The position numbers and the translations under genes were made by a program. Below are positions 1 to 7,814 of a DNA stretch of 64,000 nt, piece by piece. The DNA is from an uncultured Eubacteriales bacterium (GTDB lineage: Bacteria; Bacillota; Clostridia; Peptostreptococcales; Anaerovoracaceae): contig UQXL01000010.1 of NCBI GenBank assembly GCA_900545135.1, forward strand, positions 15,143 through 79,142, read 5' to 3'. How positions within the stretch are numbered: position 1 is the first letter of the stretch; every line of letters begins with the position of its first letter. The notes beneath the pieces were generated by a model that saw only the letters and a list, made by a program, of their open reading frames with translations, was not told where the DNA came from and did not search any database.

Positions 1-710
1 GCCATGGCGATCTTGAAGCCCTGCCCCTCTTTTCCCAAGAGGTTTTCCTTAGGTATTTTGACATCATTGAAAAGAAGCTGGCAAGTGGCCGACGAGCGAA
101 TTCCCATCTTGTCGTAATGGTCGCCGAAGGTGAAGCCGTCCCATCCCTTTTCTACTATGAAAGCGCTGATGCCCTTTGTTCCTATGCCGGGAGTCGTGAC
201 CGCGAAAATCACATATGTATCTGCTTCTCCGCCGTTGGTTATGAATATCTTTTCTCCGTTCAAAACATAGTGGTCGCCCACCAGCTCAGCGGTGGTTTCT
301 GTTCCGCCGGCGTCGGATCCCGCGTTAGGCTCCGTAAGTCCGAAAGCGCCTATTTTTTCGCCCTTTGCAAGGGGAACAAGATATTTCTTCTTCTGTTCTT
401 CTGTACCGTAAGCGAAGATAGGGTAAGCTCCCAGGGAAACGTGAGCCGACAATATTACTCCCGTTCCGCCGTCTACTCTGGACAATTCTTCCACGGCTAT
501 GGCGTAGCTGAGTATATCTTTTCCCGCTCCGCCGTATTCTTTAGGATACGGAAGCCCCATAAATCCTTTCTTGCCGAAGTCCTTTATCTGTTCTTTAGGA
601 AATTCATTGTTTTTGTCAAGAGAAAAGGCTATGGGCTTTATCTCTTTTTCTGCCCACTCTCTTATCTGGGTCCGAAGCTCCTCGTGCTTCTGTGATGTTT
701 GAAATAACAT
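1..710 (-). CDS. Acyl-CoA dehydrogenase, butyryl-CoA dehydrogenase-like (C-terminus cut by window edge)
   Basis: Flavoprotein that oxidises (or in butyrate formation reduces) short-chain acyl-CoA thioesters, working with electron-transfer flavoprotein in the cytoplasm. The 236 codons visible cover the N-terminal helical domain and the middle beta domain. Family motifs are present: YGGAGKD near residue 60, GAFGLTEPNAGSDAGG near 130 (FAD/substrate loop), NGEKIFITNGG near 160, and KMGIRSS near 215. The catalytic glutamate and C-terminal helices lie beyond base 1. The start ATG (708-710) follows a strong AGGAGG. It is a single gene in view, with its promoter and a perfect palindrome upstream. Whether it belongs to a crotonase/thiolase/Etf operon cannot be seen. 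Confidence 0.93.
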   Translation of the reverse strand, partial: MLFQTSQKHEELRTQIREWAEKEIKPIAFSLDKNNEFPKEQIKDFGKKGFMGLPYPKEYGGAGKDILSYAIAVEELSRVDGGTGVILSAHVSLGAYPIFAYGTEEQKKKYLVPLAKGEKIGAFGLTEPNAGSDAGGTETTAELVGDHYVLNGEKIFITNGGEADTYVIFAVTTPGIGTKGISAFIVEKGWDGFTFGDHYDKMGIRSSATCQLLFNDVKIPKENLLGKEGQGFKIAM

Positions 711-762
711 AATTGCCCTCCTTTCGTATTTATATCATTATTTTAACCCATAGAAAAGAGCA

Positions 763-786
763 AGTATGTAACCATGGTTACATACT
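763..786. promoter_or_regulatory. Perfect 24-bp palindrome upstream of acyl-CoA dehydrogenase
   Basis: The left half reads AGTATGTAACCA and the right half is its exact reverse complement. It sits about 55 bp upstream of the acyl-CoA dehydrogenase start. On the minus strand it abuts a possible -35 (TTGCTC, 763-758) that is followed after 17 bases by TAATGA. The GTAAC-N4-GTTAC core has the size and symmetry of a Crp/Fnr-type or TetR-type operator. The adjacent Crp/Fnr gene (891-1574) is an obvious candidate reader, but that link is inference. Confidence 0.6.
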
Positions 787-817
787 GTGATAAAATTTAA
801 TCAATCTTTTCTGTGAA

Positions 818-852
818 CAAAAAACACCCTCTCTCTGTTCGAGGGAGGGTGC
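818..852 (-). terminator. Intrinsic terminator of the glutamine synthetase-serS-crp run
   Basis: On the minus strand a hairpin CACCCTCCCTC / GAGAGAGGGTG is followed by TTTTTTG, about 40 bases after the Crp/Fnr stop codon. Confidence 0.8.
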
Positions 853-890
853 AAATTGGTGTGAACGACGTTGGCATGAACAGCTGTTTC

Positions 891-1574
891 TCAATCAGCC
901 AGTTTCTCCAAAGCGTATCTGTCCAAAACTGTTATTCTATTTTTTCCCACATCTATGAGCCCCTCTTCCTTGAGCCTCATCAGGGCTCTGGAAAGGGATG
1001 GCCTAGCGACCCCCAGAAAGTCGGCCAGTTCTTCTCTGCTCATTTGCAGATATATGGTCATGTCGCTGTCATCATCATCGTCTTCGAGACAATCGAGCAG
1101 CCAGTTGGCTATGCGCTCCTTTAAAGATGTGGGCGTGACCATACTTATTTTTTTCATGGCGTGAATTTCTTTCGCTGATAATATACCCAGCATATTTCTT
1201 ATAAGCTGCTGGTGGTGAGCGCATGTATTGTCACAGAAGCAGTGAAAATATTCCCATGGAATTTCAAGAACCTCCGTATCGCAGGCCGCCTCAGCATCGT
1301 AGCCATAACAGGCTTTTTCTCCCAGAAAGCAGCTTTCACCGAAAACGCTTCCCTCATAAACCTCATCTAAAAATTGTTTCTTGCCCGAGAACAGATTTTT
1401 TACAAATTTAACTCTGCCCTCCAAGATGACAAAGAGCTTGCGGGGTTCATCTCCCTGTAAAAACACTTTTTCTCCCTGAGAATATTTCTTTATATTGCTC
1501 TTCGAGCAGACAAGCATCTTGTCTATGCTTTCCTGGCTTATACCGCCAAACAGCAGGTTCTCTCTTATTTCCAT
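891..1574 (-). CDS. Crp/Fnr-family transcriptional regulator
   Basis: Cytoplasmic DNA-binding regulator of 227 residues. Residues ~20-120 form a cNMP-binding-type beta barrel (KVFLQGDEPRKLFVILEGRVKF; SVFGESCFLGEK), followed by the dimerisation helix and a C-terminal Crp winged helix (MSREELADFLGVARPSLSRAL, recognition helix near 195). No FNR-type N-terminal cysteine cluster is visible, so an Fe-S sensor is unlikely; the ligand is unknown. It contains an odd DDDDDSD stretch near residue 168. It starts one base after the serS stop, so it is cotranscribed with serS and probably translationally coupled, since no strong ribosome site is visible. A hairpin terminator follows. Confidence 0.88.
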   Translation of the reverse strand: MEIRENLLFGGISQESIDKMLVCSKSNIKKYSQGEKVFLQGDEPRKLFVILEGRVKFVKNLFSGKKQFLDEVYEGSVFGESCFLGEKACYGYDAEAACDTEVLEIPWEYFHCFCDNTCAHHQQLIRNMLGILSAKEIHAMKKISMVTPTSLKERIANWLLDCLEDDDDDSDMTIYLQMSREELADFLGVARPSLSRALMRLKEEGLIDVGKNRITVLDRYALEKLAD

Positions 1575-1575
1575 T

Positions 1576-2847
1576 TTACTTTATTACATCGCAGCCCATA
1601 TATTTTCTCAGAGCCTCAGGAATCACCACCGAGCCGTCCTCCTGCTGGTAATTTTCCAGAATGGCGGCTACTGTTCTTCCTACAGCCAGTCCTGAGCCGT
1701 TGAGCGTATGAACGAATTCGGCCTTGCCGGTCTCTTCATTCCTGTAGCGTATGTTGGCTCTTCTGGCCTGAAAATCCTCAAAGTTACTGCATGAAGAGAT
1801 TTCAACGTATCTGCCATAGCTTGGCATCCATACTTCGATATCGTAAGTCATGGCTGACGAGAATCCTAGGTCTCCGGAGCTGAGTCTCACTACTCTGTAA
1901 GGTATCTCAAGGCGTTTCAGAACCTCTTCAGCGTCCGCAGTCAGTTTTTCCAGCTCATCGTAAGATGTTTCAGGCTTCACGAACTTGACCAGTTCCACCT
2001 TGTTGAACTGATGCTGACGGATGAGACCTCTGGTGTCTCTTCCTGCAGAGCCTGCTTCCGCACGGAAACAAGGCGTATAGGCTGTATAATATACAGGCAG
2101 TTCTGCTTCAGGCATGATTTCCTGCGCACGCAGGTTGGTGACCGGAACTTCCGCCGTAGGGATGAGGAAGAAGTCTTTCTGCGGAACGTAGAACATATCC
2201 TCTTCAAATTTAGGCAGCTGGCCTGTTCCTGTCATAGCCGCCCTGTTGACCATAAACGGAGGCAGGATCTCAACATAATCCTGATCTACGGTATGCAGGT
2301 CGAGCATGAAGTTGATGACAGCTCTCTCAAGTCTGGCTCCCAGCTTTTTATATACGGTGAATCTGGCGCCTGAAATTTTGGCGGCTCTGTCGAAGTCCAG
2401 TATGTCCAGATCAGTTCCCACGTCCCAGTGGGCTTTTGGCTCGAAGCCAAAATCTCTTGGCTCCATGAACTTTCTCATTTCCACATTGTCCGTGTCGTCT
2501 TCGCCGATCTGAACGTCTTTGTAAGGCGTGTTAGGGATTCCCAGGAGCACTTCTTTCAGTTCTTTTTCTATCTCTGCGAGCTGTCCGTCCAGTTCCTTGA
2601 TCTGTCCTGAAAGCTCTTTCATCTCCGCCATGATCGCGGAAGCGTCTTCTCCTGCTTTTTTCAGCTTTGGTATTTCCTTGGAAACGGTGTTCTGGCGGTT
2701 TTTCATCTGTTCGACCTTAGCGAGAACTTCTCTTCTCTTAGCGTCCAGCTCAGGAACTCTGCTCAAGCCGAAATCTCCCTTGCATCTTTTTTCGACTCCG
2801 GCTTTTACGCCTTCGTAGTCTTCTCTGATTCTCTTAATGTCTAACAT
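1576..2847 (-). CDS. serS: Seryl-tRNA synthetase
   Basis: Class II aminoacyl-tRNA synthetase that charges tRNA-Ser (and tRNA-Sec) with serine. The N-terminal long coiled-coil arm (residues ~30-100, rich in K/E/L) and the class II core are complete: motif 2 FRAEAGSAGRDTRGLIRQHQ with the arginine that binds ATP, and motif 3 NGSGLAVGRTVAAILEN. Length is 423 residues, normal for the family. I chose the ATG at 2847 (MLDIKRIRED) over the one at 2853, because AGAGG directly abuts the latter and is correctly spaced for the former. No T-box leader fits in the 34-base gap after the glutamine synthetase gene, so any control lies upstream of that gene. Confidence 0.97.
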   Translation of the reverse strand: MLDIKRIREDYEGVKAGVEKRCKGDFGLSRVPELDAKRREVLAKVEQMKNRQNTVSKEIPKLKKAGEDASAIMAEMKELSGQIKELDGQLAEIEKELKEVLLGIPNTPYKDVQIGEDDTDNVEMRKFMEPRDFGFEPKAHWDVGTDLDILDFDRAAKISGARFTVYKKLGARLERAVINFMLDLHTVDQDYVEILPPFMVNRAAMTGTGQLPKFEEDMFYVPQKDFFLIPTAEVPVTNLRAQEIMPEAELPVYYTAYTPCFRAEAGSAGRDTRGLIRQHQFNKVELVKFVKPETSYDELEKLTADAEEVLKRLEIPYRVVRLSSGDLGFSSAMTYDIEVWMPSYGRYVEISSCSNFEDFQARRANIRYRNEETGKAEFVHTLNGSGLAVGRTVAAILENYQQEDGSVVIPEALRKYMGCDVIK

Positions 2848-2881
2848 TTTCATCCTCTTTTCTGTACATGCAGTGCACCCG

Positions 2882-4798
2882 CTACAGCAGGTTCTTTCTG
2901 TACGTACTGTATAAATTTCTAAGCATGCTCATCTTGGCCTGAAGTTCCAGCTGCAAATCTGATGCTCTCTGCAGATCTCCGCAGTCGAGGGCTTCTCTTA
3001 CCCTGGCCAGAAGACTTTTTTTAGACAAACTGCTCTTTGCTATCTCATATTTGAGAGAAGTTATCTTTTCCCAGTTATCTATATCGTAGTCTGTCGCGTC
3101 GTCGCCGTGTTTCTTCACATATTCCCTTATATCTCTCATGTACTCAGGAATAGTCCTGTTGTGAAGCTCGGTTTTCCACTGATTAAGAGCGTACGCCGTG
3201 TAAGACTCGATGGCGGCCTCGGAAAAGACCCCCTCTCCCGAGATCGCGGCGACTTTTTCCGGATATTTTGTAAAGCCGCGGAGATTCTCCCAGACAGTGG
3301 CCGGCGCTACGCCGAATCTGGCGTTTCTTTCTTCTTCTGTGAAGTCCTCGAATACATCTTTTTCAGTTCTGTATTCTCTTTCGGTCTCCAGATAAAAATC
3401 TTCTTCTCCCAGGGACTTGGAAATTGACTTTTCCAGCTCTTCAGGCGTTTTCCCTGCCTCAAGAGCGCTCCTTACGCCGTCCAGCATAGCCATATAGCTG
3501 CTGGCAAGTACGAGGTATGTATTGGACTTGGGATTTGGCGAACGAAGCTCAAACCTCGTCGCCAGAGGGTTTCTCTCATCTCTGACAAGACCTATGAGTA
3601 TGGTTCTGTTTCTTGACGGCTCATGGGCGCTGTGTCCCAGTGAAGTCACTATGCAGACAGGCGCCTCGTAGCCCGGCTTCAGCCTGTTGAGAGCGTCCAG
3701 CGAGGGGCTCACGAACGGGTTGATCACCTCGTAGTTTTTGAGTATGCCCATCAGGCTTCCGAAGCCTATAGGATTGAGGAAGTCTTCTTTCGGGTTTGCC
3801 GCCGCGAAAAGACTGATCACCTTGCCCGACTTGGTGCGGGCTGAGACGCCTAAATGGGTATGCTCTCCGTTTCCGGCGACGCCCTCGACAGGCTTGGCCA
3901 TAAAGGTCGTCGACAGTCCGAACTGGTTGAATACGTCACGTACCACGTATTTTACGTGTTTTTCATTGTCGGCAGCCTGCATGGCTCCGGAATATTTCCA
4001 GTCTATCTCAAGCTGTTCCATGATGTGGTCGTGGCTGCCGGAGCGTGTGATCTTCGATTTTACGCCTCCGACTTCTTTATGCCCCATTTCCATTTCAATT
4101 CCATAATAATCGAGTATTTCCAGAGTCTTTTCCAAAGCCGTCCTGACAGGTCCGTAAGTTCTCTTCCAGTACTGTTCCTTGAGTTCCTGGGAAGTGGAAA
4201 GCTGTTCCTTGTCAGCTTTGTCTTCAGGCGTCCTTACCCAAAACTCCAGCTCGGTGGCGCTGGTGATGAGGATTTCTTCCAGGTCATCCGCGCTGTCTGC
4301 TCCGTCGATATACTCAAACACGTAAGGGTTTTGACGCAGCAGCTCCATGAGACCGCTCTTAAATTGTTCCACTGATTTTTTCAGGATAACTCTCGCGCCT
4401 ACCTCTGCCTTGTCGTTATGTATGAGAAAAGCAGGGATTCTGAGAGTTCCCACAGGAAGTCCCGTCTTTACCGAAATGTTGTCAAAATTGTAATCCACAT
4501 ACCAGTTGACGTTCTTGTCAGGTATCATGTCTACTTTTGCATTGTTTAATTCGGCTATTTTAGGCAAATGTACGCTGGACCCGTCGGTCTGCACTCCGTG
4601 TTCTAGCATGTCGTCCATATCGTCTAAAAACAATCTGACTGGAATTCTCTCGTCTGTGTCGTTGCCGGCGATGTCAAGGCCTACCATGGATACGAATTGT
4701 ACCTCGGGATGGGCCTTTAAAATCTCGGCTATTTCTTCATTGGTGTGCTCGTTTGGCGGTATTTTGAACAACATTCGCTCAAAATCAAAATCCAGCAT
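2882..4798 (-). CDS. Glutamine synthetase, long clostridial variant (638 aa)
   Basis: ATP-dependent amidation of glutamate with ammonia, a central nitrogen-assimilation step in the cytoplasm. The catalytic core has the GS signatures: the metal/glutamate site ELEFWV near 190, KPVEGVAGNGEHTHLG (equivalent to the KP..G.GNGMHxH loop), RNRTILIGL, and ATRFELRSPNPKSNTYL. The protein is about 190 residues longer than GSI-alpha, with extra sequence after residue 440 and a helical, charged C-terminal tail (SKKSLLARVREALDCGD). The loop glutamate HTH replaces the more usual MHVH. It is the first gene of a run with serS and crp. An AGGAGG-type site precedes ATG 4798, and a TATAAT box lies near 4847. A non-GS glutamate-amine ligase activity is less likely but not excluded. 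Confidence 0.85.
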   Translation of the reverse strand: MLDFDFERMLFKIPPNEHTNEEIAEILKAHPEVQFVSMVGLDIAGNDTDERIPVRLFLDDMDDMLEHGVQTDGSSVHLPKIAELNNAKVDMIPDKNVNWYVDYNFDNISVKTGLPVGTLRIPAFLIHNDKAEVGARVILKKSVEQFKSGLMELLRQNPYVFEYIDGADSADDLEEILITSATELEFWVRTPEDKADKEQLSTSQELKEQYWKRTYGPVRTALEKTLEILDYYGIEMEMGHKEVGGVKSKITRSGSHDHIMEQLEIDWKYSGAMQAADNEKHVKYVVRDVFNQFGLSTTFMAKPVEGVAGNGEHTHLGVSARTKSGKVISLFAAANPKEDFLNPIGFGSLMGILKNYEVINPFVSPSLDALNRLKPGYEAPVCIVTSLGHSAHEPSRNRTILIGLVRDERNPLATRFELRSPNPKSNTYLVLASSYMAMLDGVRSALEAGKTPEELEKSISKSLGEEDFYLETEREYRTEKDVFEDFTEEERNARFGVAPATVWENLRGFTKYPEKVAAISGEGVFSEAAIESYTAYALNQWKTELHNRTIPEYMRDIREYVKKHGDDATDYDIDNWEKITSLKYEIAKSSLSKKSLLARVREALDCGDLQRASDLQLELQAKMSMLRNLYSTYRKNLL

Positions 4799-4865
4799 TT
4801 TTTATTGACCTCCGTCTTACAGTTTTGATATTCTTTCTATCATTATATATTCCTTTAAGCCGTCA

Positions 4866-4898
4866 AGTCCTGCCGCATCTAAACGATCCGGCAGGACT
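4866..4898 (-). terminator. Hairpin between UPF0182 gene and glutamine synthetase
   Basis: A perfect 10-bp inverted repeat (AGTCCTGCCG / CGGCAGGACT) lies 13 bases after the UPF0182 stop codon. The U-tract is weak, so termination efficiency is uncertain. Confidence 0.6.
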
Positions 4899-4910
4899 GG
4901 CTTTAACTCT

Positions 4911-7814
4911 TTATGCAGTTAACTGGTTGAGAGCGTCTTCAAGCTCGTCAAGATATTCTCCGTAAGCTGCCCAGTCTCCCGACTGCTGTGCATTCTGCGC
5001 GTTTTCAAGAGCCGTGACAGCCTTATCTATCAGTTCATCCTGCGAAAGGGCTGAAGATTCTCCGCCCTGATTGTCGCCTGTTTCGCCGCCCTGGTTTCCA
5101 GGCTCGGAGGTATCGACGCCCTCCTCAGCCTGCTCGCCGAACAATGATACGAGACACTCTGCAAGGGTTTCTTCGTATGCTATCTTGTCGTCGTAGGCTA
5201 CGATTATCCTTTTGACTTCAGGTATACTGGAGTTGGTAGCCTCCAGATATACGGGCTCTACATACAGTATTGAGGAATTTATCGGTATTATGAACATGTT
5301 TCCTCTGCTGTACTTGGTTCCTGACGAATTCCAGAGGGAGAATTCCTTGGAAATCTCGGTATTCTGGTCTATCTGAGCCTCTATCTGTTCAGGGCCGTAA
5401 ATAGTCCTGCTCTTCGGGAACTGGTAGAGCACCAGCTCGCCGTAATTATCTCCGTCATTTCTTGCTACAAACAACGCCGTCATATTCTTCTTGGTCTTAG
5501 GAGTATAAGGGATTGAGTTAAAGAACTCTGCCTTTTCCTCTCCCGGGAGCTTGGCGATGTAATAGCTTGGAGTTATCTGAACCTGTTCCGTTCCGTAAAT
5601 CTCATAAGCTATGTCCCACTGATCTTCATTCAGATAGAACGCGCTGATGTCCTCCATGTGGTATCTTGCATATATATCCGCCTGAATTTCAAACAATCTG
5701 TTAGGATAACGGATATGGGACTTGATTCCTTCAGGCATTTCATCGAAATCCTTGAAGAGCTCAGGATATATTTTGGCATAAGTCTGAGCGATAGGATCCT
5801 TCTCATCTACCACGTAGAAATTTACATCTCCGTTGTACGCGTCCACAACTACCTTGATGGAGTTTCTTATATAATTGGTGCCGTTTGCGTCGCAAGGCTG
5901 AGAGTAAGGATAGTTGGAGCTTGTAGTATATGCGTCCACCATCCAGTAAAGCTTACCGTCAACGACTACCATATACGGGTCGCTTTCATAATTCAGATAA
6001 GGCATTATGGTTCTGATTCTGTCCATAACGTTTCTGTGAATTATGATTTTTGAATCGCTGTCTATATTGGAGGAAACCAGGAGCTTGAAGTTTCTTTCAT
6101 TTATGGCGAATACCAGGCGGTTGAAAAGATTCATATTTATTCCCGCCGTTCCCTCGTACTGAGCATACTGGTTGCTGTCGCCGGAAGGATAGTCGAATTC
6201 CGGCTCATTGGTTCCCACTACGACATAATCGTTGGAAAGCTCTCCGAAATAAATTTCCGGTCTTGTAATTTTCAGCTCTTCGACGCTGGATTCAGGAGGA
6301 ATGTTTCCTACCAGAACATCAGGCTGGCCGCTGGCAGTAACCTGATTTACCTGCGAAATCGTTACACCGTATCCGTGAGTATATTTCAGGTGACGGTTGA
6401 GCCATGATTCGCCTGTTTTTGTCTCGTCAATTTCTCTCGTAGACAGATATGTCTGGGTATACTTACCGTTGATCATATACCTGTCGTTATCTACATCGTT
6501 GAAGGTATAGTACTGACGTATACTCTGAGTCTGGTTGTAGAATTGTTTTGTCGGGTTGAAGTCGTTGATACGGATGTTGTTTATCGTCTCTGTATTTTCA
6601 TTTATATCTGCTGCCGAAAGGCTGTTGTCTGCTTCGAAAGCTTTGATAGAAACATCGTCCAGCTGATAGGCGTACTGGGTGTACTCGATGTTCCTCTCGA
6701 TATATTTGGATTCTTTGGCCAGTTCGTCAGGCGATACGATGACGTTCTGCACTAGCAGTTCCGCTCCTGTTCCGACAAGTCCAACCGCTATCATGATGAC
6801 AGGAACGGTGAGAATCTTCTTATACTTTTTCTGTTTCATGAACACAACAAACAGCACCGCCGCAATCACTGAAAGGGCGCAGAGGATTCTCAGTTTCCAC
6901 AGAGTTACGGTTACGTCGGTGCAGCCTGCTCCGTATACGGCTCCGGTGTGTGCGTGGAGCAGATCGAACTGCTGCAGGAAGAAATTGATTCCCAGCATTA
7001 TGAAGAAGATAAATCCGAGAACGCCTATCTTGCCTGAAGCAATTTTGAGAAGCTGCTTGAAGTTGGTGTTGTCAAACTGTTTCTTCGGTCTCGGTCTGGC
7101 TTCAAATTTTCTTCCGGTGAAAGCCTCGGCAAATTTTCCGAACATATCGTTTGCGCTGCCTGCTCCGCGTCTATTTGAGCCGTTTCCGCCGTCTCCAAAG
7201 CGCTGGCTTTCATCTTCAAAATTTCCGCCGTCAACGTTTTCCGCTCCCGGAGGAACGGTTTCCTTGAACACGTCCGGCGTCCTCACCGTCAACAATATGG
7301 TATAGTATATGACGGTCATTATTATGAATCCTATGATAACTCCTATCATTATTTCATTCAGCTGAGTAAGAAAATCCAGCTTGAAGATATAGAATGAAAT
7401 ATCGAAGTTAAACAGAGGGTCTGTAATATCGAAGTCAGTGCTGTTGGCGAACTTCAGTATGTCAAACCACAGCTGCCACACGGTCATCACCGTGGCAAAT
7501 ATGCCGAAAATGACAGCAAGCGCCGCCGTAATTCTTTTCAGCCTCTTCATGTTGGTCTGCTCGGAAGACGCTATCTGCGAAAAATAGCCTTTTCTAAGCA
7601 TTCCAAGATACAGATATACAAGTACGGTTATGACTATGAAAGTCGGCACTCCCACCGTCAGCTGAGTCACCAGCTGCTTGAAGAATACCGAAAGATAGCC
7701 CATTTCTTTGAACCACATGAAATCTGCAATAAATCCAATCAGCCCCAGAAAAGCGCCGATTATCAGTATGACTACCAACAGAATAATCAATGCTTTTCGA
7801 TTAGTTTTGCTCAT
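4911..7814 (-). CDS. UPF0182 family large membrane protein (COG1615)
   Basis: The family function is not established. The 967-residue protein has seven hydrophobic helices in its first ~360 residues (about 8-30, 50-70, 93-113, 152-176, 263-283, 305-325, 335-355). An intervening cytoplasmic-looking stretch (residues 185-250) is rich in G, R and F. A long extracytoplasmic domain of ~530 residues follows, with typical UPF0182 blocks (YGVTISQVNQV, PEIYFGELSNDYVVVGT, LRIPYTPKTKKNM-like region). The last ~70 residues are acidic and Q/E/G-rich and look flexible. Its start ATG overlaps the stop of the upstream zinc-ribbon gene by the ATGA arrangement, so the two are cotranscribed and probably function together at the membrane. 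Confidence 0.88.
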   Translation of the reverse strand: MSKTNRKALIILLVVILIIGAFLGLIGFIADFMWFKEMGYLSVFFKQLVTQLTVGVPTFIVITVLVYLYLGMLRKGYFSQIASSEQTNMKRLKRITAALAVIFGIFATVMTVWQLWFDILKFANSTDFDITDPLFNFDISFYIFKLDFLTQLNEIMIGVIIGFIIMTVIYYTILLTVRTPDVFKETVPPGAENVDGGNFEDESQRFGDGGNGSNRRGAGSANDMFGKFAEAFTGRKFEARPRPKKQFDNTNFKQLLKIASGKIGVLGFIFFIMLGINFFLQQFDLLHAHTGAVYGAGCTDVTVTLWKLRILCALSVIAAVLFVVFMKQKKYKKILTVPVIMIAVGLVGTGAELLVQNVIVSPDELAKESKYIERNIEYTQYAYQLDDVSIKAFEADNSLSAADINENTETINNIRINDFNPTKQFYNQTQSIRQYYTFNDVDNDRYMINGKYTQTYLSTREIDETKTGESWLNRHLKYTHGYGVTISQVNQVTASGQPDVLVGNIPPESSVEELKITRPEIYFGELSNDYVVVGTNEPEFDYPSGDSNQYAQYEGTAGINMNLFNRLVFAINERNFKLLVSSNIDSDSKIIIHRNVMDRIRTIMPYLNYESDPYMVVVDGKLYWMVDAYTTSSNYPYSQPCDANGTNYIRNSIKVVVDAYNGDVNFYVVDEKDPIAQTYAKIYPELFKDFDEMPEGIKSHIRYPNRLFEIQADIYARYHMEDISAFYLNEDQWDIAYEIYGTEQVQITPSYYIAKLPGEEKAEFFNSIPYTPKTKKNMTALFVARNDGDNYGELVLYQFPKSRTIYGPEQIEAQIDQNTEISKEFSLWNSSGTKYSRGNMFIIPINSSILYVEPVYLEATNSSIPEVKRIIVAYDDKIAYEETLAECLVSLFGEQAEEGVDTSEPGNQGGETGDNQGGESSALSQDELIDKAVTALENAQNAQQSGDWAAYGEYLDELEDALNQLTA

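Noticed and set aside
2848..2881. T-box leader for serS
   Set aside because: The gap to the upstream gene is only 34 bases.
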